A stretch of 64,000 bases of DNA from Paenibacillus_AB sp036577625. Lineage in GTDB: Bacteria > Bacillota > Bacilli > Paenibacillales > NBRC-103111. The stretch covers positions 62,001-126,000 of the forward strand of contig NZ_JARBDC010000001.1 of assembly GCF_036577625.1 (NCBI RefSeq), given 5' to 3'. The notes under the pieces are model-generated. The model saw only the letters and a list, made by a program, of their open reading frames with translations, was not told the origin of the DNA and did no database searches. The translations under genes and the position numbers were made by a program. This document shows positions 36,003 through 44,079 of the stretch, in pieces; the stretch's first letter is position 1, and each line of letters begins with the position of its first letter.

Positions 36003-38291
36003 TCACCCCCGTTCCCCGAGCGCGGCGAGCAGCTTGACGGCGAGCGCTTTGCCGGTCAAGCCGACCTCCTCGATCGGGCCGACGCAGGCCGGACAGCCGC
36101 TCAGGCAGCCGCAGCCGGTAATGTGCCGGGTCGCCTCGGCGACGAGCATGTCGTGGACGTCGTACAGCCGCTCGCTCAGCCCGACGCCGCCGGGATACCG
36201 GTCGTAGAAAAAGATCGTCGGCATTTTATCGTGAACGGAACGCACCTGCGGCACGACGCGAATGTCGAACGGGTCGCACATCAAGTAAAGCGGCGCCAAA
36301 TGGACCATGACGTTCGCCAGTCCGAGCAGCGCGTACTGCAGATCGTTCGCGCTCATGCCGGACGTCGCTTCCTCCCCGAACGTAATCCAGTACGAGCTTG
36401 TATGCATTTCTTCCTCGGGCAGATGGATCGGGCCGGAGCCGATATTTTCGTGCGTGCGCAGCCGGATTTTTTTGAAAATCGTCGCCTTCGCGTTCAGCGT
36501 CACCTCGCCGAACCGCCGCTCCGCGCCGCGGCCCGCCCGGCCTTCCTTGTGCGTTTGCAGCACCTTCAACTGCACGGCCAAATTCGCATCGGTATAATAA
36601 TCGACGCTCACTTCGCGCACGTACGCTTTTTTCTCCTCGTAGTCGAGCTTTTCGACCTGATACTGGACGCCCTCGTGGATGTAGATCGCTTCCTCGTGCA
36701 CGAGCGTCGGCGCGCTGAACCGGTCGACTTCGCCGATCACGCGGCTTCCGTTCGACGTGTCGATAATGATGATGTTTTCCTGGGCGGCGGAGCGCAGCGA
36801 TATATCGTGGGCGGGAAACGACTGCTCCATCCAGTACCAGCGACCTTTGACGCGGTGCACGATTTTTTCCTCGGCCAAAAACTCGAGCAGCTCCTCGAGC
36901 GGCTCGTCGCCGAACCGTTCGTTCTCCTCGAACGGCAGCTCGTAGGCGGCGCATTTCACGTGGTCGAGCAATATGATCAGATTGTCCGGCTGAATGAGCG
37001 CCCGCTCCGGCGACCGTTCGAAAAAATAGTCCGGGTTTTCGACCATGAACTGGTCGAGCGGGTTGCTGCTCGCGACCAGGAACGTGATCGAGCTTTCCTG
37101 CCTGCGGCCGGCCCGGCCCGACTGCTGCCACGTGCTGGCGATCGTGCCCGGATAGCCGTTCATGACGCACGCCTGCAGCTGGCCGATGTCGATGCCGAGC
37201 TCGAGCGCGTTCGTGCTGACGACGCCGCGAATGTCCCCCGAGCGGAGCCCCCGCTCGATTTCCCTGCGCTGCTTCGGCAAGTAGCCGCCGCGATAGCCGC
37301 GAATCGATTTCGTTCCGAGCTCGTGCTTTACGAGCTCCTGCAAATACGTGAGCAGCAGCTCGACGCGAACGCGGCTGCGGGCGAACACGATCGTCTGAAT
37401 GTCGTTTTTGAGCAAAAACGCGGCCAGCTTCTGCGATTCGAGCACGCTGCTCCGGCGAATGCCAAGCTGCTTGTTGACGACCGGCGGATTGTAAAAAACG
37501 AAATGCTTTTCCCCCGACGGCGCCCCGTTGCGGTCGACCAGCGTCACCGGACCGCCCACGAGCCGTTCGGCGTGCTCCCCCGGGTTGTCGATCGTGGCCG
37601 AAGCGCATATGAACTGCGGGTCCGAGCCGTAAAACCGGCATATGCGCCTGAGCCGCCGGATGACGTTGGCGACGTGGCTGCCGAACACGCCGCGGTAGCT
37701 GTGCAGCTCGTCGATGACGATGAATTTGATGTTCTCGAACAGCTTCACCCATTTCGTATGATGGGGCAAAATGGCCGAATGCAGCATGTCCGGGTTCGTC
37801 ACGACGATGTGCCCGGCGTTGCGGATCGCCTGCCGCACCGTCGGCGGCGTATCGCCGTCGTATGTATGCGATTTGATGTCCGCGCCGAGCCAATCGACGA
37901 TTTCGTGCAGCTCCGCGACCTGATCCTGGGCGAGCGCCTTCGTCGGAAACAAATAAAGCGCGCGCGAGCTGTCGTCCCGCAAAATCCGGTTCAGCACCGG
38001 CAAATTGTAGCACAGCGTTTTGCCCGACGCCGTTGGCGTCACCGCAACGACGCTGCGGCCTTCTTCCGCGGCCCGGAACACTTCCGCCTGGTGCGTGTAC
38101 AGCCGGGCGATCCCTTTGCGGGCGAGCGCCTCCTTCAGCTCCGGGCGAATCGTTTCCGGAAAGTCGGCATAGCTGGCCGGCCTCGGAGCGATCGTCCGCC
38201 AATGCGTCACCTGGCTCATCAATTCAGGCGTATTCCGAATAAGCTCGATCATTTCTTCGATCCCGGAAACTTTACCGGTCAACCGGTTCAT
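36003..38291 (-). CDS. mrfA: MrfA (YprA), DEAD/DEAH helicase of mitomycin repair
   Basis: This 762-residue superfamily 2 helicase has a Q/Walker A region with VAVTPTASGKTLCYNLPV, motif II VIDELHSYRG, motif III CASATI, and motifs V-VI VVSTNALELGIDIG and QQSGRAGRR. A C-terminal DUF1998-type zinc site has CGCLSGCPACVG. This is the MrfA/YprA arrangement; with MrfB it removes mitomycin C lesions. The start at 38291 follows GGAGGGG; an in-frame ATG 12 codons earlier lacks a site. The promoter carries a LexA-like box. Confidence 0.93.
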   Translation of the reverse strand: MNRLTGKVSGIEEMIELIRNTPELMSQVTHWRTIAPRPASYADFPETIRPELKEALARKGIARLYTHQAEVFRAAEEGRSVVAVTPTASGKTLCYNLPVLNRILRDDSSRALYLFPTKALAQDQVAELHEIVDWLGADIKSHTYDGDTPPTVRQAIRNAGHIVVTNPDMLHSAILPHHTKWVKLFENIKFIVIDELHSYRGVFGSHVANVIRRLRRICRFYGSDPQFICASATIDNPGEHAERLVGGPVTLVDRNGAPSGEKHFVFYNPPVVNKQLGIRRSSVLESQKLAAFLLKNDIQTIVFARSRVRVELLLTYLQELVKHELGTKSIRGYRGGYLPKQRREIERGLRSGDIRGVVSTNALELGIDIGQLQACVMNGYPGTIASTWQQSGRAGRRQESSITFLVASSNPLDQFMVENPDYFFERSPERALIQPDNLIILLDHVKCAAYELPFEENERFGDEPLEELLEFLAEEKIVHRVKGRWYWMEQSFPAHDISLRSAAQENIIIIDTSNGSRVIGEVDRFSAPTLVHEEAIYIHEGVQYQVEKLDYEEKKAYVREVSVDYYTDANLAVQLKVLQTHKEGRAGRGAERRFGEVTLNAKATIFKKIRLRTHENIGSGPIHLPEEEMHTSSYWITFGEEATSGMSANDLQYALLGLANVMVHLAPLYLMCDPFDIRVVPQVRSVHDKMPTIFFYDRYPGGVGLSERLYDVHDMLVAEATRHITGCGCLSGCPACVGPIEEVGLTGKALAVKLLAALGERG

Positions 38292-38342
38292 CGTTACCCC
38301 TCCTGCCTCCGCGCGATTCACGTACATCGGTTCCGTCCTTCA

Positions 38343-38371
38343 ATTGTACAGAATATACGTTCGTATGACAA
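38343..38371 (-). promoter_or_regulatory. mrfA promoter with LexA-like operator in the spacer
   Basis: Minus strand: TTGTCA (38366-38371), a 17-nt spacer, TACAAT (38343-38348). The spacer holds CGAACGTATATTCT (38363-38350), which matches the SOS box CGAAC-N4-GTTCG in its left half and 3 of 5 in its right half. Confidence 0.6.
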
Positions 38372-38641
38372 CATCGTAAAAACGGCGCGATTGGATGGAC
38401 GTTCGGTCATGTCGCGAGTTTCCCGTACGGCGTCGACAAACGCGATGCCGGATATCGAAAAACGAAGCCGACCGGCTTGTTTTTTGTCGGTTCGGATCGT
38501 TTTTTCCGACCAGTGCGGAACAAAAATCGCTCGCCTTCTGTCGGTTCCTGCGCTTTCCCGGGAAAAGTTCCAATTTCCCGCGTCGCCCCGGCCATGGAAG
38601 GACCGCCGCGTCGCCCGCGACCGTTCCGCGACACGCCGCTG
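38372..38641. other. Gene-free stretch between mrfA and sufU promoters
   Basis: Apart from a short hairpin with a T run (AAGCC GACC GGCTT near 38465-38485) and a repeated TGTCGGTTC, no feature is supported. Open frames here lack ribosome sites and family resemblance. Confidence 0.5.
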
Positions 38642-38670
38642 TTTTCATTCGGGGATAATTGGTGTAAAAT
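38642..38670 (+). promoter_or_regulatory. SigA promoter of sufU
   Basis: TTTTCA, a 17-nt spacer and TAAAAT, 47 nt before the start codon. Confidence 0.5.
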
Positions 38671-38717
38671 AAGGGGAATGAACGAACATCCTGATGTTCT
38701 GCGCGAGGTGATCGACT

Positions 38718-39152
38718 GTGTTGGAAAACCTGTACAAACAAATCGTCATGGATCATTATAAAAATCCCCGCAACAAAGGCAAGCTCGATGGGGAGGGCTC
38801 GATCCAGTTCCCATACAAAAATCCGACTTGCGGCGATGTAATGGTGCTGTACATGACGATCGACGACAACCGGAAAATTAAGGACGTCAAATTCGAAGGC
38901 GAAGGCTGCTCGATCAGCATGGCTTCCTGTTCGATGATGACCGACTTGGTCAAAGGGAAGACGGTCGAGGAGGCGGAGCATTTGATCGAATTGTTTACCG
39001 CCATGATCAAGAAAGGCGACCTGCCGGAAGACGAAGACGAGCTCGGCGACGCTCTCTCTTTGTCCGGCATCCACAAGCTGAGAGCCCGCCACAATTGCTC
39101 GCTGCTCGGCTGGAACGGCCTGGAACGGGCGATCAAGCAGCATGTGCACTAA
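38718..39152 (+). CDS. SufU-like iron-sulfur cluster assembly protein
   Basis: This 144-residue NifU-N/IscU-fold protein has three Cys in KNPTCGDVM, GEGCSISMASCS and HNCSLLGW. SufU in Firmicutes is a zinc-dependent sulfur acceptor for SufS; it has the same three-Cys layout. The start is GTG at 38718 after GAGGTGATC. It stands alone: no sufC, sufD, sufS or sufB is near, unlike the usual suf operon, and the last Cys motif reads RHNCSLLGW where common SufU sequences read closer to KCATLAW. It may be a second, divergent copy. Confidence 0.82.
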   Translation: MLENLYKQIVMDHYKNPRNKGKLDGEGSIQFPYKNPTCGDVMVLYMTIDDNRKIKDVKFEGEGCSISMASCSMMTDLVKGKTVEEAEHLIELFTAMIKKGDLPEDEDELGDALSLSGIHKLRARHNCSLLGWNGLERAIKQHVH

Positions 39153-39176
39153 GACGCTCCTCCGCCGATAACGTAC

Positions 39177-39209
39177 AAGCTCCCGATCGCGAATCGGGAG
39201 CTTTTTTTC
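39177..39209 (+). terminator. Terminator after sufU
   Basis: An 11-bp perfect stem (AAGCTCCCGAT / ATCGGGAGCTT) with a 4-nt loop and a seven-T tail. Confidence 0.93.
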
Positions 39210-39231
39210 GGCTTATGCGGTCCCTTCCCCG

Positions 39232-39924
39232 TTACTGCATGAATGCGTACAGCGGCACGGCCAAAACGGACGTAACGATGCCCGCCAGCCCCATCGCCAG
39301 TCCGCCCGCGCTGCCCTGCAGCTCGGACTCGCGGATAATCCGGGCGGTCCCGATGCCGTGCGACGCGGTGCCGATGGCGACGCCGATCGCCACGTCGTCC
39401 CGCACGCCGACGGCGCGCAAAAAGGCCGGGCCGACCATGCTGCCGACGAGCCCGGTCAGCACGGTCAACACCGCGCCGAGCTCCGGTATGCCGCCGAGCT
39501 GCCTGACGATTTCGATCGAAATGGGCGAGCTCGTCGATTTGGGAAGCGCCGTCAGAAGCAGCTCCTTCGTCCCTCCGGCCGCCCAGATGAAAAAAGCGCT
39601 GCTCGTCATGCCGCACAAGCTCCCGGCAAAGACGCCCGCGGCGATCGCGCGGAGCTGCCGTTTCAGCCGGACGGCGTGCTTGTACATCGGCACCCCCAGC
39701 GCGACGGTAGCCGGTCCGAGGCAGAAGACGAGCAAATCGGCGCCGACCCGGTACGACTCGTACCCGATGCCGCTTACCGCCAGAAGCATAATGAGCAGCG
39801 CCGAGCAGACGAATAACGGATGCAGCCATTTGACGCGCTCATGAAGGCGGAGGGCGACGACATAAGCGACGACCGTGGAGGTTACGCCGAAAAGCGGATC
39901 ATTCCACCATTCGTTTCCCGTCAT
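39232..39924 (-). CDS. lrgB: LrgB/CidB-family membrane protein
   Basis: This 230-residue polytopic protein of the LrgB family carries the conserved segments LGPATVALGVPMYK, TALPKSTSSPI and ASHGIGTARI. It acts with LrgA in holin/antiholin-like control of lysis or in pyruvate-related transport in Firmicutes. Its start overlaps the end of lrgA by 26 nt. Confidence 0.92.
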   Translation of the reverse strand: MTGNEWWNDPLFGVTSTVVAYVVALRLHERVKWLHPLFVCSALLIMLLAVSGIGYESYRVGADLLVFCLGPATVALGVPMYKHAVRLKRQLRAIAAGVFAGSLCGMTSSAFFIWAAGGTKELLLTALPKSTSSPISIEIVRQLGGIPELGAVLTVLTGLVGSMVGPAFLRAVGVRDDVAIGVAIGTASHGIGTARIIRESELQGSAGGLAMGLAGIVTSVLAVPLYAFMQ

Positions 39925-40267
39925 TTTCGGCTCCCTCCTTTCCGGAAAACGCCGCCGTCGTTTTCCCCGTCACGAGCAGTACGAGCAGCGTGCCGACGAT
40001 CAAGCTCAGTCCGATGCCGGCCGCGTTTGCGCCGATCGTCCGAACGAACACGATCGTGCCGACGATAAACGGCGCGAAAAACAGCATCATATGGCGGAGC
40101 AAAAACTGCGCGCTCTGCTCGACCCGCTCCAGCTTGATCCATCCCGCGAACAGCGCAACGGTAAAGAGAATAAGTCCGATCACGTTTGCCGGCAGCGGGA
40201 TATGAAGCAGCCGGTGAAGCAGCAAGCCCGCAAAATGGAACGAGAGCAATACGGCCAATCCCCGCAC
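39899..40267 (-). CDS. lrgA: LrgA/CidA-family membrane protein
   Basis: This 122-residue protein has four hydrophobic helices and the typical LPANVIGLILFTVALF and LLRHMMLFFAPFIVGTI segments. CidA/LrgA proteins are holin-like partners of LrgB. The start is GTG at 40267, following an AAGGGGAAGGG stretch. No LytSR two-component genes are adjacent. Confidence 0.88.
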   Translation of the reverse strand: MRGLAVLLSFHFAGLLLHRLLHIPLPANVIGLILFTVALFAGWIKLERVEQSAQFLLRHMMLFFAPFIVGTIVFVRTIGANAAGIGLSLIVGTLLVLLVTGKTTAAFSGKEGAENDGKRMVE

Positions 40268-40372
40268 CCTGCGACCACCCTTCCCCTTCGCTAATGATTC
40301 GCTTTTGAAATGCCAAAGAAAAGTATATCATAGATAAGGATGGCCTTAAGATATTCGAATGGAGGAATGAAT

Positions 40373-40687
40373 ATGATTTTGACAACGACCCCTTCCGTGG
40401 AGGGCAAAACGATCGTGGAGTACATATCCGTCGTCACCGGCGAAGCCATTATGGGCGCCAACATCATGCGCGACCTTTTCGCTTCCATCACCGACATCGT
40501 CGGCGGCCGCTCCGGCGCTTACGAGAGCAAGCTGAAGGAAGCCCGCGACGTCGCTTTCGAGGAAATGCGCTCCCAGGCGTCCCGGTACGGGGCGAACGCG
40601 ATCGTCGGCATCGACGTCGATTACGAAGTGATTCGCGAAGGCATGCTGATGGTGGCGGTAAGCGGCACCGCCGTACGCGTGCAGTAA
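40373..40687 (+). CDS. YbjQ-family (UPF0145) protein
   Basis: This 104-residue protein starts MILTTTPSVEGKTI and contains GANIMRDLFASITDIVGGRSGAYE and ANAIVGIDVDYE, which mark the YbjQ family, predicted to form pentamers and sometimes named heavy-metal-binding. The function is not established. The ATG at 40373 is 7 nt after GGAGG; an earlier ATG two codons upstream sits too close to it. Confidence 0.9.
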   Translation: MILTTTPSVEGKTIVEYISVVTGEAIMGANIMRDLFASITDIVGGRSGAYESKLKEARDVAFEEMRSQASRYGANAIVGIDVDYEVIREGMLMVAVSGTAVRVQ

Positions 40688-40716
40688 ACCCCGGCCGCTT
40701 GGCGCGGCAGTCTTTC

Positions 40717-40767
40717 CGGCGTTCGCCGGCTTCGTTATCGTGCGAAGCGGGCGAACGCCGTTTTTTT
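40717..40767 (+). terminator. Terminator after the ybjQ-like gene
   Basis: CGGCGTTCGCC pairs with GGCGAACGCCG, with an inner CTTCG/CGAAG pairing in the loop and a seven-T tail. Confidence 0.9.
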
Positions 40768-40832
40768 GCCTCCCCGTCTCGAACGCCGTATCGCGCAATC
40801 GACACGCCGAAAAACAATTGCTCGTAATTTTG

Positions 40833-40861
40833 TTGCCTTTTCGCGGAAAATGTCATATTTT
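40833..40861 (+). promoter_or_regulatory. Possible SigA promoter of the 7TM kinase gene
   Basis: TTGCCT, a 17-nt spacer and TATTTT (each 4 of 6), 74 nt before the ATG. Confidence 0.4.
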
Positions 40862-40934
40862 TGAAAGAGCGCGTCGAATTTCATCCAAAATATCCCTGCT
40901 TCGATAGCTATACGGCAAATGTAGAGGTGCTGGA

Positions 40935-42812
40935 ATGAGAACCTTTTCCCAAATCGTTTCCGTCATATTCGTTCTGCTTCTGTGCTTCGCGTTCTCGCCC
41001 CATTCCGCTTACGGCGGCTCGGCGACGTCCGTGGCGATTACGGAATGGCAGTTCCGTTGGGAGACGGAAGACGTCGGCGAGCCGCAAGACTGGGCGAAAG
41101 CCGGCGTCGATCGCCCGCTCCCCGACAATCCCGGAAAGGCGTCGTCCGCGACGATCAAAATCGAGCTGCCGCAGCCTCCGTCGGGTACGGAATGGAAGCA
41201 GCCGGGACTGTTCATCGACAAATTGTACGGCCACCACGTCCGGGTAACGGCGGGAAGCCGGACGATTTACGAATCGTCGCGCCATTACACGTACGACGTG
41301 TACAAAATCGCGCTCCCGCTCGAACGGGCGGATCTGGGGGCAAGCCTGACGATTCGGATCGACACGTTAAGCGATCGGATCGGCATTCATAAGAAGATCG
41401 ATCTGGGCGAATATGCGGACCGTTTGTCCGAATTTTATAAAACCGATCTGCTCGATCTCGTGCTGGGCGGTTCGCTCGTCTTTTTCGGGGCGATCATGCT
41501 CGTCTGCACGTCGTTTTTGAAAAAATCCCATCTCGTCCGCTGGCTTTCGCTGTCGCTCGTCATTATGTCGACCGGCGTCTTGATCGCGACGTACACGCCG
41601 CTGCCCTATACGTATTACGCGGCGTACGGGAAGCTTTGGCTGACGCTGTTCGATTTGTCGCTGTTCGTCTTTTTGCCGGCGCTCGCCGTATTCGTCGAGA
41701 AAGCGCTGGATACCCGGAACAAAGTCGTTACGACCGCGCGTTCGTTCACGATCGGTTATTCCGTCTTCTGCATCGCGCTGCTCGCGGCGAACTTGGCGAC
41801 CCATTCCCGCTACATTAAAATTTATTACTTTTTTACGCTGTCCGTTTTGGGAATCATCATGATTTTTTTGTTCGTTATATTGATCGGTTCCACGATCGCG
41901 CACGCGCTGAAAGGGAACAAGGACGCGATCATTTTGTCCACCGGCTTCGCTTTGTTCGCGATAACGGCGGTCGGCGAGCTATCCTGGTTTTACGCGTACA
42001 ATAAAAATTACGAGCTGTTTTTTTGGAAATGGGGCGTCCTCTGCTTCGTCATCGCCTTTATCGTCATCCTCGCCCGCGGCTTCGCCAGGGATCACGAGCA
42101 GGTCGTCCTGTACTCCAGGGAGCTCGAGCTGTACAACAACCGGCTGCAGCGTCACGAAAAAATGGAAATCATCAGCGAGCTGGCCGCTTCGGTCGCCCAT
42201 GAAGTGCGCAATCCGCTGCAAGTCACCCGCGGGTTTTTGCAGCTGCTGAGGGAAACGGCCGAAGGCAAGCCGAAAAAATATTTGGGGTTCGCGATGGACG
42301 AGCTGGATCGGGCCTCGGAAATCATCACCGACTTTTTGACGTTTGCCAAGCCGCAGCTGGACGACGTGACGATCCTCTGCCTGGCCGACGAGTTCGAGCA
42401 TATCGAAGGCATTCTCGCGCCGATGGCGAACATTCAAGGGGGGGAAATTCGTGTACGGCTGCCGGGTGAATTATTTATACGGGGCAATTCCTCGAAGCTG
42501 AAGCAGGCGTTCGTTAATATCGTTAAAAACAGCATCGAGGCGCTCGAAGGCGAAGGAATCGTCGAAATATGGGCATACCGCGAACGCGACGAAGTCGTCA
42601 TTCATATCAAGGATAACGGAACCGGCATGGACGAAAACGAGCTCTCCCGTCTGGGAGAGCCCTACTTCTCGAGCAAATCGAAAGGCACCGGATTGGGCCT
42701 GATGGTTACGTTCCGCATCATCGAGGTGATGCAGGGCAAAATCGAATTCAAGAGCGTAAAAGGAGTCGGAACCGAAGCGATCGTCCGTTTCCCCGCCGTT
42801 CTTGCCGATTAG
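40935..42812 (+). CDS. 7TM sensor histidine kinase
   Basis: The 625-residue kinase has a signal peptide (about 1-27), an extracytoplasmic beta-rich domain (about 30-155, 7TMR-DISM-like), seven membrane helices (about 165-395), a HisKA domain with VAHEVRNPLQVTRG (His near 422) and an ATPase domain with NIVKNSIEA, DNGTGMDE and GTGLGLMV. The HisKA resembles KinA/KinB-type sporulation kinases rather than NarL-type. No response regulator is adjacent. The stop codon lies 4 bp from the stop of the convergent RiPP-precursor gene, so it is a candidate receptor for that peptide; this link is inference. Confidence 0.85.
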   Translation: MRTFSQIVSVIFVLLLCFAFSPHSAYGGSATSVAITEWQFRWETEDVGEPQDWAKAGVDRPLPDNPGKASSATIKIELPQPPSGTEWKQPGLFIDKLYGHHVRVTAGSRTIYESSRHYTYDVYKIALPLERADLGASLTIRIDTLSDRIGIHKKIDLGEYADRLSEFYKTDLLDLVLGGSLVFFGAIMLVCTSFLKKSHLVRWLSLSLVIMSTGVLIATYTPLPYTYYAAYGKLWLTLFDLSLFVFLPALAVFVEKALDTRNKVVTTARSFTIGYSVFCIALLAANLATHSRYIKIYYFFTLSVLGIIMIFLFVILIGSTIAHALKGNKDAIILSTGFALFAITAVGELSWFYAYNKNYELFFWKWGVLCFVIAFIVILARGFARDHEQVVLYSRELELYNNRLQRHEKMEIISELAASVAHEVRNPLQVTRGFLQLLRETAEGKPKKYLGFAMDELDRASEIITDFLTFAKPQLDDVTILCLADEFEHIEGILAPMANIQGGEIRVRLPGELFIRGNSSKLKQAFVNIVKNSIEALEGEGIVEIWAYRERDEVVIHIKDNGTGMDENELSRLGEPYFSSKSKGTGLGLMVTFRIIEVMQGKIEFKSVKGVGTEAIVRFPAVLAD

Positions 42813-42816
42813 CGTC

Positions 42817-43059
42817 CTACCAAGCGGCGTCAACCGAGGAATCCCCGCCGTCCAGCGTCTCCGACGGGTTCGGCGGAATGACCAAGTAAAACTCGGTCGG
42901 CGTTTCTTCGACCGCCTTCACCTGGATGTTATCCGGAATGCTCACCCCGAACGCGTCATGAATCGCCTCTTTCGGATTGTCCAGCAGCTTCTGCTTGAAT
43001 GCCGGATCAGCCCATGCTTTTTCGATAATTTGCTTCTTGAGCAGCTCTTCGGCCGACAT
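42817..43059 (-). CDS. NHLP leader-type RiPP precursor peptide
   Basis: This 80-residue peptide has a nitrile-hydratase-like leader: helices EELLKKQIIEKAWADPAF and LLDNPKEAIHDAFGV, then IPDNIQVKAVEETPTEFYLV and VIPPNP (to about 65). The C-terminal tail SETLDGGDSSVDAAW contains a Gly-Gly after which a short core (DSSVDAAW) could be released, and it ends in Trp. The start at 43059 follows GAAAGGGTGG. It is the last gene of the operon with the isoprenoid-type enzyme and methyltransferase. The family is known to feed maturation enzymes; the modification is unknown here. Confidence 0.85.
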   Translation of the reverse strand: MSAEELLKKQIIEKAWADPAFKQKLLDNPKEAIHDAFGVSIPDNIQVKAVEETPTEFYLVIPPNPSETLDGGDSSVDAAW

Positions 43060-43134
43060 GAACGACCACCCTTTCCAAAGTTTGGATAAGTGCAACATAC
43101 CAAGTTTATCATGAAATGGGCGCATATTCCACAA

Positions 43135-44079
43135 TTATTTGGCATATTTCGACAGCATATAGGAAAATCCTCCTGCCAGGAGCGCCCATCTTTCTTTCAC
43201 GACCGCTGCGGCGTCGCGAGCGAGAGCGTCCGCCAAATGCCCGTGAAACGCCAGCAAATGCGGGACGGCCGGCTTCGCCTTCAGCAGCCGTCTGTGCCGC
43301 TCCGCCGCGATTTCCGCATACCGCTCCAAGCAGCCGCTAACGTATATGGCCGCTTTGACGTCCTTTTCCGTTAGCTCCCGTCCGTTCGTCTCGCCCCGTT
43401 CTTTGCGGACGAGCGCCAGCAGGCAGTTGGCGTTGCCGAGCCGCAAATCTTCCCGCCAGTCGGCTCGGTCGTCGGCCATTTGCAGCGAAACGAGCACTTG
43501 ATCGATCGCCTCGGATACCGGCCCGATCGATTCGCCTTGACCGGCGAGCAGCAATAGTCCGCTCGAGGCGAGCTTGACGGGGCTCGCTTTATGCGCGATG
43601 CGCACCGGATCGCCGAAAAGATCGCCGTCCGGCCGCTCCCCCGATACGCCCGCCGCCCATTCCGATACGTACTGCCGGTATAGCGTCCAAAACGGAGAAT
43701 CGGCGCGGAACAGCGAAACGTAAACGTCCATATACTGCGTCTGCATCAGGCTTGCCAGCGCCAGCTTCTCCTTCCCGCCTTCCCCCGGCTCGTCCATCAC
43801 GTCGTCCAGCAAAAAAAAGTGCAGCATGACGAAGACGTTCGCGACGGCCATCCGTCTGCAAGCCGTTTTCGCCGATTCGGCTTCGCCCGCCAAACCGAGC
43901 AGCCAGTACGGAAGCAGGTAGCAAATGTAATTTTTCGTGCTTTCCCGGCGAAGCGGATGGAACGCGTTCAAATATCGCTCCCCCGCCTCGTTCAGCGGAG
44001 ACGGAAACGATGCAAGCCGCCGCTCCGCCTCCGCGAACACGGCGGTCAGCTCGTCTTCGAAATCGTGCAGCCAGTTCAT
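43135..44079 (-). CDS. Class I isoprenoid-fold enzyme, ComQ-like
   Basis: This 314-residue all-helical protein has two aspartate-rich motifs: HFFLLDDVMDE (DDxxD, 92-96) and QMADDRADWREDL (DDxxD, 203-207), plus HKASPVKLASSG (163-174). These are the two metal and diphosphate binding sites of prenyltransferases and terpene cyclases. ComQ, which prenylates Trp of the ComX pheromone, shares the fold and size. The ATG overlaps the methyltransferase stop (ATGA) after GGAGGAAAC. The position before a Trp-ending peptide gene suggests peptide prenylation; a terpene cyclase is the alternative. Confidence 0.78.
   Translation of the reverse strand: MNWLHDFEDELTAVFAEAERRLASFPSPLNEAGERYLNAFHPLRRESTKNYICYLLPYWLLGLAGEAESAKTACRRMAVANVFVMLHFFLLDDVMDEPGEGGKEKLALASLMQTQYMDVYVSLFRADSPFWTLYRQYVSEWAAGVSGERPDGDLFGDPVRIAHKASPVKLASSGLLLLAGQGESIGPVSEAIDQVLVSLQMADDRADWREDLRLGNANCLLALVRKERGETNGRELTEKDVKAAIYVSGCLERYAEIAAERHRRLLKAKPAVPHLLAFHGHLADALARDAAAVVKERWALLAGGFSYMLSKYAK

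Noticed and set aside
38395..38658. Open frames between mrfA and sufU
   Set aside because: They overlap on both strands, lack ribosome sites and show no recognisable family pattern.
35817..38672. A 951-codon open frame opposite mrfA and mrfB
   Set aside because: Same cause: antisense to two genes with intact motifs; the product is basic and low in hydrophobic core residues.
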